Source: Nocardia otitidiscaviarum NBRC 14405 (GTDB lineage: Bacteria; Actinomycetota; Actinomycetes; Mycobacteriales; Mycobacteriaceae). Taken from it: a stretch of DNA of 64,000 bases. The position numbers were made by a program, and so were the translations under genes. The stretch lies in contig NZ_BAGD01000020.1 of the NCBI RefSeq assembly GCF_000308635.1, positions 1 to 64,000 of the forward strand. Reading direction: 5' to 3'. This document shows positions 34,201-41,810 of the stretch, piece by piece. Position 1 is the first letter of the stretch. Each line of letters begins with the position of its first letter. The notes beneath the pieces are model-generated. The model worked only from the letters and a program-made list of their open reading frames with translations. It had not been told where the DNA came from and searched no databases.

Positions 34201-34485
34201 CTTGTCCACCGCCTGCCCCGATGCCGCCGGGACGGTCGAGAACAGCGTGCCGGTCAGCACGCCGTCGCGCACCACCTCGCACGGCAGTGCGACCGTGAGC
34301 TCCAGCGGCGTGTACGACACCAGCGGCGCCTCGAGATTCGCGGTCTCGCCCTGCGGCCAGTGCAGCGTCGGCCGGTCCTGCTCGATCGGCAGGACGGGCA
34401 TCAGCACTGCCAGCACGACGGCCAGCAGACCGGAGATCAGGGCGATCAGGCGGAGTCGGGGTAACGCTCGGGTGTCTGCGCGCAC
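31207..34485 (-). CDS. Arabinosyltransferase Emb (upstream copy)
   Basis: Second Emb-family arabinosyltransferase, about 1092 aa, with the same layout: N-terminal TM (LIALISGLLAVVLAVLMPVL), extracellular domain containing TLHWPQGE, catalytic Asp266-Asp267 in NTSDDGYILNM, then SGYMANYYRWFG, the multi-TM core, and a C-terminal lectin-like region. Met273 matches the EmbB Met306 position. The open frame extends far upstream but has no suitable start near the AftB-like N-terminus position; GTG 34485 is the first start that gives a typical Emb N-terminus, though its Shine-Dalgarno is poor. It sits 80 nt downstream of the GT-C-like gene. Confidence 0.9.
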   Translation of the reverse strand: MRADTRALPRLRLIALISGLLAVVLAVLMPVLPIEQDRPTLHWPQGETANLEAPLVSYTPLELTVALPCEVVRDGVLTGTLFSTVPAASGQAVDKGLVVRVEDEPETGRTVQVLVRNIPLLSAPLAELADCGALTVTSSAAETRTEITGATRQDGTPFAGQVGGDARPQVVGIFTDVPRDRLGAATAAVDIDARFTSSPSLLKRLAMIGAVVFTIIALIALHLMDTTDGRRHRRFLPAHWWKFSFADVTVLGTLVLWHVIGANTSDDGYILNMARASRESGYMANYYRWFGVAEAPFGWPYELLAWMTRISDASPWMRLPSLLAGIVCWLVISREVLPRLGARVRRDRVALWTAGLVFLAAWLPYDNGLRPEPLIAAGALLTWCSMERAIATGRLLPAAVAVLIAAFSLAAGPTGLICIAALIAGSRPVLQHIIKRARPDAPAGGRSGRGAAVLRYAALLSPGIAAGTLVLVVVFADQTLATVMEATRVRTLVGPNVAWFDERTRWDSLLMLSPDGSLSRRFGVLIMLLCLGVCVLVMLRKNERIPGTSRGPSARILGIVFMSLFLMMFTPTKWTHHFGVYAGLAGSLAALTAVAVGVNGIRSPRNRSLFTAAVFFLLAITFTGSNGWWYVSSYGVPWWDKAPSIAGKGFSTLFLGLAVVFLLVALIQHYRQPYAKTPRGVRRFDRFATMPLTVAAAALVVFEVASLAKAAVTQYPAYSIAESNVRALGGDSCALANEVLVETDTADSLLQPFDGSPADGLNAENTGFTPDGVAADLTADEEETVTGSANSVGTEDNKTSNTTGAGTGGGSRQQAGINGSNVALPFGLDPARTPVLGSYTQDEQRVADLTTGWYRLDLTDSMRADPAYRVLVVTAAGRIRYIDADGVETYGQDLWVEYGTRADDGTVTDVGRIRPIDIGPAPSWRNLRVPLRDIPASANAVRLVAHDADITQKQWLAVTPPRLPRLATLDAVVGRTAPVLEDWHVGLAFPCQRPFDHHDGVAEVPQWRILPDRVGSDASNAWQDDIGGGPLGWTELLLKAQAVPTYLDDDWGRDWGSLEKFTPYVSDAEPAELDVTVETRSGLADDAPIRAR

Positions 34486-34565
34486 GGACGTCGATGCTAT
34501 CGACCCTTGCTCGTCCGATACCGCAACAGCACCACCCCGGAGCGAAATGCCGTGGTCTCGGTGGC

Positions 34566-36431
34566 TCAGACGAGTCCGCGCACGTCCCACACCCAGACGC
34601 CGTTGACGCGCTGCCCGTGGAAGCCGAGCAGCTGGTCCACGGTGAGGCGCAGCACCTCGCCGTGTTCGGTGGGCGGCAGCACCAGCACATCGGCCTGCCA
34701 GTACCGCAGATCCGCCAGCGCCTGGGCGCGCGACGCGTCGTCGACGATCGGAACCCGGTTGGCGCGCTGGGCTTTCATGAGCAGGGTGGCGGTGGGCCGG
34801 TCGTCCGGGCCGTAGCGGCCTTTGGTGTCGGAACCCGTGGGGCCGACGAAATAGCCGCCCGCCAGCGGGAAGCTGAAATCGGCGGCGGTCTGCCAGCGCA
34901 GGGCGCGGGCATCCGGCGGGGTCGGCGGCGGCACGATCACCACGGAACCGTCGGTGACATACCGGTCCACGGTGCCGTCGGCGAAGAAGGCCGGGGTGGG
35001 CGTGCGCTGCACCACCGGAAGAACGGTCGGGGTGAGCGGCACCAGCGCCAGCGTCAGCGCCGCGAACCAGGCCAGCGGCCGCCAATCGGTGGCCGACTCC
35101 CGCCACTGCTGCACCGCGCGCTGTGTCGCCAGCGCCAGGATGGCGGCGATGGCCGGTATGGCGGCGAAGGTGAAGCGCGATTCCAGCACCGAATTCACCA
35201 GCGGCAGTTGCTCGAACCAGTGCCAGGGCAGCGTGATGCCGGTGTCGTCGCGGCCGATCGTGAGGCTGGATCCCAGCGACAGCAGCGTGAACGCCACGAT
35301 CACGACGCTCGCCGCCCGCACCACCCGGTTGCGCCACAGCAGGATCGCGCTGACGGTGACGAGCAGCAGCAGCGGCCAGCCGAAGTAGGAGTTCTCCTCG
35401 GTGGGGTTGATGGCCACGTTGGTGCCGGGGGAGAGCATGCCGCCCAGCGATTCGGAGGGAAACTGGAACAGCGCCTCGAGGTCGTTGCCCATCGGCCCGT
35501 GGTCGATGGACCGGTACGACTGCGGACCGAAGAACTGCCACCACAGCGGGATCTCGGTGAGCGCCACCGTGATCAGTGCGGCCAGGGCGACCGTGGGGGT
35601 GATGCCGCGCAGCACCCGCCAGCCCCGTCGCGGCCGGTGCAGGTAGTAGACGAGCGCGAACACCCCGAACGCCATGGCGTAGATGAGCAGCGGTTCCTCG
35701 CCGAGCGCGATCTGCAGGGCGACCAGCAGGCCCAGCACCACCGCGTCGCGGCTGCGCGCTCCGAGCGCCGTAGCCCCGGCGTCCGCTTCCGCGCGTTTCG
35801 CCAGGCGGATGAACTGCGCGGTGATGATCGGCAGCAGCGCGAGCACCACGAAGTTCGGGTGGGCGTTGCCGTGCGAGATCATGCCGGGCGCGAACCCGCA
35901 GAACAGACCGCCCACGGCCGCCGCGCCCCGGGCGTCGACCAGGTACCGCGAGAACAGCCAGTACCAGGCGAAGGCGGTACCGGCCAGCCCGAGGGTGAGT
36001 ACCAGCACGAAGGTGACGGTCGGCCCGAACAGCAGGGTAATCGGGGTGAACGGCACGCCGACGCCGAACATGGCGGTATTCGCCATCATGTTCACGCCGT
36101 CGGGATAGTTCTGCAGTACGGTTCCGAGCGGATTCTGCAGGTTGGCGACCTTGTGCGCGGTGACCGCGAAGAACCACTCCCACATGGTCTGGTCCTGACC
36201 GCTCTTGATCAGGTATCCGTCCTCGGGATGCCGCCACTGCCCGGAGAGCACCAGCACGGCCAGCGCCAGATAGCCGCCCGCGATCAGGATGTCGGTGCGG
36301 GCGAGCCGGAGGCGGTGTGCGATGCGCCGGGATCGGGATAGGCGCGGGCTGGTCTCCGGGACTGTCCGCTCCAGCACTGCCACGGCCGACCCGGATTTGT
36401 CCGTCCAGTCGGTTTCCCGCCCCGAATTCAC
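34566..36431 (-). CDS. Polytopic GT-C-like membrane protein of unknown substrate
   Basis: A 621-aa membrane protein with about 11 hydrophobic segments and a soluble C-terminal part (about 480-621). The first loop carries HPEDGYLIKSGQDQTMWEWFF, then YPDGVNMMANT and GFAPGMISHGNAHPN. This architecture resembles GT-C/YfhO-like actinobacterial membrane glycosyltransferases that use polyprenyl-phosphate sugars, but it is not AftA, AftB or Emb. GTG 36431 was chosen because AAGAGGAG lies 7 nt upstream; in-frame starts at 36467 and 36377 are less well supported. It heads the run that continues into both emb genes, suggesting a role in arabinan or lipoglycan assembly; that is inference. Confidence 0.72.
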   Translation of the reverse strand: MNSGRETDWTDKSGSAVAVLERTVPETSPRLSRSRRIAHRLRLARTDILIAGGYLALAVLVLSGQWRHPEDGYLIKSGQDQTMWEWFFAVTAHKVANLQNPLGTVLQNYPDGVNMMANTAMFGVGVPFTPITLLFGPTVTFVLVLTLGLAGTAFAWYWLFSRYLVDARGAAAVGGLFCGFAPGMISHGNAHPNFVVLALLPIITAQFIRLAKRAEADAGATALGARSRDAVVLGLLVALQIALGEEPLLIYAMAFGVFALVYYLHRPRRGWRVLRGITPTVALAALITVALTEIPLWWQFFGPQSYRSIDHGPMGNDLEALFQFPSESLGGMLSPGTNVAINPTEENSYFGWPLLLLVTVSAILLWRNRVVRAASVVIVAFTLLSLGSSLTIGRDDTGITLPWHWFEQLPLVNSVLESRFTFAAIPAIAAILALATQRAVQQWRESATDWRPLAWFAALTLALVPLTPTVLPVVQRTPTPAFFADGTVDRYVTDGSVVIVPPPTPPDARALRWQTAADFSFPLAGGYFVGPTGSDTKGRYGPDDRPTATLLMKAQRANRVPIVDDASRAQALADLRYWQADVLVLPPTEHGEVLRLTVDQLLGFHGQRVNGVWVWDVRGLV

Positions 36432-36508
36432 AAGCTGACTCCTCTTACCGGCACAACAGCTCGCCACGCTACCGGCTGCGGCTGAGATTCCGCTGGCAAG
36501 TCCAGGAG

Positions 36509-36559
36509 TTATCCACAGATAACATCACCAATCCACAGATTTCAGGCGGTTTATCCCCA
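36509..36559 (+). promoter_or_regulatory. Cluster of DnaA-box-like motifs
   Basis: TTATCCACA, the classical DnaA box, is at 36509-36517. Related CAATCCACA lies at 36529-36537 and TTATCCCCA at 36551-36559, at roughly 20-22-nt spacing and in the same orientation. The cluster is in the divergent gap between the GT-C-like gene and the 702-aa gene. Confidence 0.5.
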
Positions 36560-36609
36560 GATGGGACGAGCGCTGCCCGGGGTGGACCGCAAGCGCCTAC
36601 CGTTTCGGT

Positions 36610-38718
36610 ATGCGATTGCATTTCGACCTCGAGGAGGACGAGGAGTTCACCGCCGCCGCCGAGTTGCTGGTGCGGCGCTGCGCGGAGTGGGCGCGGCGGC
36701 AGGGGACGCCGATCGTGGAGCCGATCGCGGGCATCGCGCTGGAGGCACGGCACCTGAGTAGCGACGGTCGGCTCGCGCACTGGACCCCGGATGCGGTCTG
36801 CGACGTGCTGCTGGACTGGATTCCCGACGCCGCGGCCGAGATCGACCGACTCGCCCACGCCCCCGACACGCTCCGCGCACTGCTCGCCTATCTGGCCGCC
36901 AACGGGTTGCTGGACCCCCGGGGCAGCGGGCTCGACGAGCTGCTGACGGTGATCACCGAGACCGAGCCGGAATTCCGCGCGGAGCTACAGGATGCCCTCG
37001 CACTGGACGGCGCCGCCGAACCTCCCGAAGTAGGCGACGCGCCGGGCGCGGATCCGGTGGATCGGGCGGGCGGTCCTCGTAGCGCGGGTCAGGCGGACCG
37101 GGCGGGCGGTGCTCGAGGTGCGGACAGGTCTTTCGGTGCGCACAAAGCTCTCGACGCACACAGCGCCGACGCGGATATCCCCGAAGCACTGTTGCGTGTG
37201 CTGACCGGCGATCTGGACGCGGCCGACCTGGACTCGGCCGACCTGGATCCGGCCGAGGTGGACGATCTGGTGGCGCTGTTGGAATCCGGGCTGATCTCCG
37301 ACGGCCCGGACCTGCTCGTCGGCGACGAAGCCCCCGTGCGGACCTTCGCCCAGCCCCCGGTCCTGCTACCGGACCACGCGGACCTGGTCGCAGCGGCCGA
37401 GTCGGCGCCGGTGGTGCGGCAGCTGCGGCTGCTGCTGGACTGGGTCGGCACCGGCCGCGCGCTCACGGCGCACCGTCGGCTGCGCATTGCCGACGCCCGC
37501 GAACTGGTCACCCTGCTCGATACCGGCGACGAGCTCGAGGGTGTCCGCGACGCGACGCGGCTGCGGGAGCTGACCCGGTTGCTCGCGTGGGCGAAACACC
37601 TGCGCCTGGTGCGCGCCGCACAGGGCGAACTGCGGCCGGTGGCCGAGACGCGCCCCCTGCTGCGCGATCCGCTGGCGCTGTGGTCGCGCGCCTTCGACGC
37701 CGTGCTGGAATCGGCGGAGATCACCTATGGCGCGGCGCGCTCCGATGAGCCGCCCCTGCTGTCGGAACTGCACGACCTGGTGCTGCCGGACATGCTCAAC
37801 ACCCTGTACGGCATGCCGCATCCGATGCCGCTGCGCCGACTGGAGGAGCCGGTGTGGGCGCAGTGGTCGGAAACGTTCGCGGATTTCACGGCCCCGGCGC
37901 TGCTGCGGGACGAGCGGCAGCGGATCGGCGCGGATCTGCTGACCGCTTTCCAGGTGCTGCACCATCTCGGTGCCGTCGAGCTGACCCGGGGCATTCCCGA
38001 TCCGATGTACCTCTCGGATCTCGACGACCCCGAATTCGATCCGGTGCCCTGGCTCGATGCCAAGGCACGCAAAGCATTACGGACCGACCTGCGCAAACCG
38101 GGCACCCTCCTGACGCTGACCGGCCTGGGGACGGCCGCCGTGCGAGACCGCATGCTCGCCGAGGGCCGCGAGGCCGGAGCCGTCGGCGACCTGCGCGACG
38201 CCGACGCCGCCGGACTACTCGGCGTGATCGCCGACCACTACACCGCCGAGACCGGCCGGTTGGAGATCCAGGGCTGGCTGGACGCCCACCACGGCGACCG
38301 CGAGCCGCTGCTCCAGGCGATTCGCGACTGCCCCTTCCGTGGCCGCGCGGCCGCCATGCTGCGCATCCTGATGCTGGCGCTTCCCGACGGCCCCCGCCTG
38401 CTGCGCGGCCTGCGCGGCGATCCGGTGCTGACTCCGCTGGTGATCACCCAGCTCGTCTCCGACGGTGAATTGAGCATGGCCGACGTCACCGATGACGAGG
38501 GTCTGCTCGCCATGACGGAAAGCATGCTGCAACTGCTCGAACTCGGCGGCCCGGCAGCGGTATTGGAGCAACTGGCGGATATGCCGTCCGCTGAGCGCGG
38601 CGAGCTGGCCGAAACGCTGGGCGCGTCCGGACATCCGGCACGGACGGCGCTGGCCGAACTGCTGACTGTCATTCGGACGCCGACAATGTCGGGGCGGCGG
38701 AATAACGGCGGCGGTTGA
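36610..38718 (+). CDS. Large protein of unknown function
   Basis: A 702-aa, Leu/Ala/Asp-rich soluble protein that I do not assign to a function. The N-terminal 130 residues are helical and acidic. An Ala/Gly/Asp-rich low-complexity stretch follows (about 135-205), with short repeats (ADLDSADLDPAE, about 201-217). The C-terminal two thirds include LLLDWVGTGRALTAHRRLR, LLAWAKHLRLVRAAQG and DPLALWSRAFDAVL, a pattern I have seen in uncharacterised actinobacterial proteins. No TM segments or recognised catalytic motifs. It is transcribed divergently from the arabinan genes, behind a DnaA-box-like cluster. Confidence 0.7.
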   Translation: MRLHFDLEEDEEFTAAAELLVRRCAEWARRQGTPIVEPIAGIALEARHLSSDGRLAHWTPDAVCDVLLDWIPDAAAEIDRLAHAPDTLRALLAYLAANGLLDPRGSGLDELLTVITETEPEFRAELQDALALDGAAEPPEVGDAPGADPVDRAGGPRSAGQADRAGGARGADRSFGAHKALDAHSADADIPEALLRVLTGDLDAADLDSADLDPAEVDDLVALLESGLISDGPDLLVGDEAPVRTFAQPPVLLPDHADLVAAAESAPVVRQLRLLLDWVGTGRALTAHRRLRIADARELVTLLDTGDELEGVRDATRLRELTRLLAWAKHLRLVRAAQGELRPVAETRPLLRDPLALWSRAFDAVLESAEITYGAARSDEPPLLSELHDLVLPDMLNTLYGMPHPMPLRRLEEPVWAQWSETFADFTAPALLRDERQRIGADLLTAFQVLHHLGAVELTRGIPDPMYLSDLDDPEFDPVPWLDAKARKALRTDLRKPGTLLTLTGLGTAAVRDRMLAEGREAGAVGDLRDADAAGLLGVIADHYTAETGRLEIQGWLDAHHGDREPLLQAIRDCPFRGRAAAMLRILMLALPDGPRLLRGLRGDPVLTPLVITQLVSDGELSMADVTDDEGLLAMTESMLQLLELGGPAAVLEQLADMPSAERGELAETLGASGHPARTALAELLTVIRTPTMSGRRNNGGG

Positions 38719-38793
38719 TCCGGGCGAATCGGATGCGAAGCTATCGCAGGTCAAATAGTTTTCCTGTTCTCCCGCAAGGCAATTCGCGATAGA

Positions 38794-40278
38794 ATGGTGG
38801 ATTCTTTGTCCCACAAGCTGGTAATCGAAACCTCCGACCGCTCATTGGGCGAACGGGCCGGTGTTGCGGGCACCCGGGAATTCCTCATCGAGTCCTTGCG
38901 TATCTCCCGGGCCGACGCCAATTCCCGCTACCGCATGGCCGAGAAACTGGGTCGATTCCACCTGCTCGCCGGACTCGACGGTGAAGTCGAACTGCCGAAT
39001 ACCGCACGTGCCCAATCCGATGGGGAGATCTCCGCCGACCACGCCCGCCAGATCATGAAGGTGATGAAGCGGATTCCACACGCGGTGGAACGGACCGATC
39101 GCGAAGCGGCCGAACGAGTGCTGGCCGACACCGCCCGCAAGGTGACCCCGGACGATCTTCCTCGGGTGGGCGACGAGATCCTGGGCTACCTCGACCCCGA
39201 CGGCGCGCTGTCCGACGATCGCGACCGCGCCCGACAGCGCGAGCTGCTGCCCGGCCGCCAACGCCCCGACGGCATGTCGCCGCTCCACGGCCTGGTCGAC
39301 CCGACACTGCGGGCCTTCCTGGACATGGTCTTCGCGAAATGGGGACGACCGGGCATGAACAACCCCGACGACCCCGACAGCCCCCACACCACCGGAGGCA
39401 CCGTCGATCCCGCCCTGATCGAAGCCGCCGCCCGTCGCGACCGGCGATCGGCCGGCCAGCGCAACCACGATGCCCTCACCGCCTTCCTCGCCGCCGGCGG
39501 TGGCCCGGAGCGGCTGGGCACCCATCGCGGCCTGCCGGTATCGGTCATCCTGACCATGAATCTCGGCGACGTCGAACGTGCCCTGGGTATCGACTCGATC
39601 GTCGAGCCCGGTGACGCGGTCGCGCGCACGGCATCCGGCACCCGTATGTCGATCACCGAGGCCCTGCGCATGGCGCAGCGCTCGATCCCGACCCTGGTGG
39701 TGTTCGACCACACCGGAATGCCCCTGCATCTCGGCGGCAGCCGCCGACTCGCCTCCCCCTGGCAGCGCCTCGCCCTGATTGCCGCCGAACGCGGCTGCAC
39801 CCGCCCCGGTTGCGACGCCCCGGCCGTCTACTGCGCCGTCCACCACAAACGCGAACACGCCGCCGACGGCCCCACCGACATCGACAACCTCACCCTCGCC
39901 TGCGACCCCTGCCACGCCCGCATCACCAACACCGACCAAGGCTGGACCACCCCCGCCCCGCCACGCATAGACGGTGCCACCACCACCGGGCTACCCGCCA
40001 TCGGCCGCGCCACCTGGATCGCACCCCACCACGTCGACCCCACCCGCACCCCACACATCAACCACCGCCACCACGGCGACGAACTACTCGCCCGCGCCCG
40101 CCGCCAGCTCCTGGCCGACTACACCCAAGCCGCCGAGCAGCATCGGCACTGGTTGACCGCTGCCGACACCGAGCCGAACCGCTCGCAGACCCCAGCGGCC
40201 GCCGACACACCAGGCCCGGACGCACCACCTCGCGACGGCCCCCGCATCTGCATCCGACGACCGCGCCGCGGCAGTTGA
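38794..40278 (+). CDS. HNH endonuclease-domain protein (DUF222/13E12-repeat family)
   Basis: A 494-aa protein of the 13E12/DUF222 family that is abundant in Mycobacterium and Nocardia. The DUF222 region covers about residues 20-330. A C-terminal HNH nuclease motif follows: CTRPGCDAPAVYCAVHHKRE, then DIDNLTLACDPCHARI, giving the zinc-binding Cys pairs and the His-His core. The biological role is unknown; such copies may be remnants of mobile elements. ATG 38794 follows an AT-richer 75-nt gap. The C-terminal 90 residues are Pro/His/Arg-rich and probably disordered. Confidence 0.9.
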   Translation: MVDSLSHKLVIETSDRSLGERAGVAGTREFLIESLRISRADANSRYRMAEKLGRFHLLAGLDGEVELPNTARAQSDGEISADHARQIMKVMKRIPHAVERTDREAAERVLADTARKVTPDDLPRVGDEILGYLDPDGALSDDRDRARQRELLPGRQRPDGMSPLHGLVDPTLRAFLDMVFAKWGRPGMNNPDDPDSPHTTGGTVDPALIEAAARRDRRSAGQRNHDALTAFLAAGGGPERLGTHRGLPVSVILTMNLGDVERALGIDSIVEPGDAVARTASGTRMSITEALRMAQRSIPTLVVFDHTGMPLHLGGSRRLASPWQRLALIAAERGCTRPGCDAPAVYCAVHHKREHAADGPTDIDNLTLACDPCHARITNTDQGWTTPAPPRIDGATTTGLPAIGRATWIAPHHVDPTRTPHINHRHHGDELLARARRQLLADYTQAAEQHRHWLTAADTEPNRSQTPAAADTPGPDAPPRDGPRICIRRPRRGS

Positions 40279-40327
40279 ATACCCCGAGCGTTGAACCCAC
40301 CTCGTGGCCCATGCCTCCTGGGTGCGA

Positions 40328-40516
40328 TCAGCCCTGCCAGATACCGCTGCCGATAAAGCTCTCCCACTGCTCCGGGGTGAACCACAGCTCCGGTCCGCCC
40401 GGCTGCTTGGAATCACGCACCCCGACAGCGTTTTCGGCGTGGCAAACTTCCACGCACTGCTTCCCTGCATCGGATCTGCTCGACTTGTACCACGCATCAC
40501 GAGTTGGCTCGGTCAT
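40328..40516 (-). CDS. DUF397 protein, copy 1
   Basis: A 62-aa DUF397 protein: short N-terminus, WYKSSRSDAGKQCVEVCHAE core, then VGVRDSKQPGGPELWFTPEQW. DUF397 proteins are encoded next to XRE/DUF5753 regulators throughout actinobacteria and are thought to act as their small partners. ATG 40516 has GAGGAG 6 nt upstream; an in-frame GTG at 40525 is less likely. It is a near duplicate of the upstream copy. Confidence 0.87.
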   Translation of the reverse strand: MTEPTRDAWYKSSRSDAGKQCVEVCHAENAVGVRDSKQPGGPELWFTPEQWESFIGSGIWQG

Positions 40517-40649
40517 TCCGCGCACTCCTCAGCTATACGGCTTACCAGAGGCCGCTGGCGAGGAAGCTGCTCCACTGCTCCGGCGTGAACCACAGCTCCG
40601 GTCCGCCCGGCTGCTTGGAATCACGCACCCCGACAGCGTTTTCGGCGTG
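40377..40649 (-). repeat. Direct duplication within the two DUF397 genes
   Basis: Bases 40377-40441 and 40585-40649 are identical over 65 nt (offset 208), and similarity extends on both sides. This shows a recent tandem duplication or gene conversion of the DUF397 gene. Confidence 0.9.
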
Positions 40650-40724
40650 ACAAACCTCCACGCACTGCTTACCGGTCTCGGATCGACTGGACTTGTACCA
40701 TTCCCCCTTGATCGGCTTCCTCAC
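40542..40724 (-). CDS. DUF397 protein, copy 2
   Basis: A 60-aa DUF397 protein (GEWYKSSRSETGKQCVEVCH...PGGPELWFTPEQWSSF), differing from copy 1 mainly at both ends. GTG 40724 has AAGGAG 7 nt upstream and overlaps the stop codon of the XRE regulator gene (GTGA), so translation is coupled. It is expected to work with that regulator. Confidence 0.88.
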   Translation of the reverse strand: MRKPIKGEWYKSSRSETGKQCVEVCHAENAVGVRDSKQPGGPELWFTPEQWSSFLASGLW

Positions 40725-41620
40725 CCCGCGTACTCCTTCGCCACCCGATTCACCAGATCTCTGGTGTCCTTCTCTGTCAACGCTACCGCCCGTAGTTGCG
40801 TAATCGCCTGCCGATACTGATCGACAACATCCGCTCGTTCGGTGGTCATGGGGGCGTTCACTACGTCCAGGTACACCACCGGCGGCACCGTCAGCCCGCT
40901 TGCGCCACGCGGAAACTCCAACAGAGTGAAGCTCTGCACGATCAATCCTCGATGTGGTCCCACCCCGAAGGGCACCACGCGGACGCTGATATTGGTCTGC
41001 TCACCGACCTCCACCAGCCAGCGCAATTGATCCGCCATCACGGCCGGGCTGGCGGGCTGGTGACGCAAGACCGCCTCGGACAGCAGGACTTCCACCCGGA
41101 ACTCGGCTTCGCTCAACCGACTCTGCCTGTGGGCCATCAATTCGAGCCGCCGTTCGGTATCGACCGGAGAGAGATTCGGCTCATCGATGAGAATCACAGC
41201 TCGCCGGTACTCAGGGATCTGGAGCAGGCCCGGCACGAGCACGAGTTGATGGCTGACCATTGCGTTCGCTGCCGATTCCAGCCGCAGGTAGTGCGGGAAC
41301 TGCGAGACGAACTGGTCCGAGTACGGTTGCCAATAACTTTTCGAGTTGCCCTGGGCCTGGTCTGCCCTCTCGTGCGACCGCAGTACTTCCCACAGTCGAA
41401 TGGCCTCCGCGCGCTGATCGCGATCTCCGCCGTAGAACTCGATCAATTGCTCGATCTGCGGGGTGCTCAGCCGCGTCGGCCAGCCTTCCTCGAGGCGCAT
41501 GATCGTCTGGCGCGACGTGTCGATGTGCTTGGCGGCGGCAAGTGGCACCTTTCCGGCGGCTTTGCGCATCGCCTGGACGAATGCTCCGAAATCCATGCGG
41601 GCGACCGTCGTTCCGGCCAT
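40721..41620 (-). CDS. XRE-family HTH regulator with DUF5753 domain
   Basis: A 299-aa regulator. The N-terminal HTH_XRE is at about residues 9-65 (FGAFVQAMRKAAGKVPLAAA, HIDTSRQTIMRLEEG). The C-terminal DUF5753 ligand/protein-interaction domain has the hallmark LVLVPGLLQIPEYRRAVI and VRVVPFGVGPHRGL. Such proteins with DUF397 partners are common developmental or secondary-metabolite regulators in actinomycetes. ATG 41620 has GAGG 8 nt upstream; ATG 41671 in frame would place the start inside an inverted repeat. The local GC content is lower than in the surrounding cell-wall genes. The divergent promoter region holds three inverted repeats, suggesting autoregulation. Confidence 0.87.
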   Translation of the reverse strand: MAGTTVARMDFGAFVQAMRKAAGKVPLAAAKHIDTSRQTIMRLEEGWPTRLSTPQIEQLIEFYGGDRDQRAEAIRLWEVLRSHERADQAQGNSKSYWQPYSDQFVSQFPHYLRLESAANAMVSHQLVLVPGLLQIPEYRRAVILIDEPNLSPVDTERRLELMAHRQSRLSEAEFRVEVLLSEAVLRHQPASPAVMADQLRWLVEVGEQTNISVRVVPFGVGPHRGLIVQSFTLLEFPRGASGLTVPPVVYLDVVNAPMTTERADVVDQYRQAITQLRAVALTEKDTRDLVNRVAKEYAG

Positions 41621-41645
41621 TTCGTCAGCCTCACTATCGTCCGAG

Positions 41646-41703
41646 TGTCCAGCGCGGACAGTGTCCACCATGGACACTCCAGCGTATTCCGTGGACTGTC
41701 CAC
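41646..41703. promoter_or_regulatory. Cluster of three inverted repeats (putative operator)
   Basis: TGTCC-N5-GGACA (41646-41660), AGTGTCCA-N3-TGGACACT (41660-41678) and GTGGAC-N1-GTCCAC (41691-41703) are all perfect and built from the same GTCC/GGAC half-sites. They lie between the divergent XRE gene and the small membrane protein gene. Confidence 0.75.
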
Positions 41704-41810
41704 ACGGCGCGAATTCCGAGATGTCTACTGGTTCCACACCCGGCGACGACAGCGCGAATCCGCCGCCCGGTGGTCGGAATCCGCCGGTACGCACGCGAGG
41801 AGATCTGCGA

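Noticed and set aside
34486..36237. Upstream extension of the upstream emb frame to 36237
   Set aside because: The extension is antisense-like filler in the frame opposite the GT-C-like gene's codon phase; Emb homology begins just after the GTG at 34485.
38794..40278. HNH/DUF222 gene as evidence of an intact mobile element or restriction system
   Set aside because: No methyltransferase, transposase, integrase or flanking repeats were seen; this family is widely scattered in these genera.
40721..41620. XRE regulator plus small partners as a toxin-antitoxin module
   Set aside because: The DUF5753/DUF397 architecture fits the known actinobacterial regulator/partner pairs; no toxin domain is visible in the DUF397 proteins.
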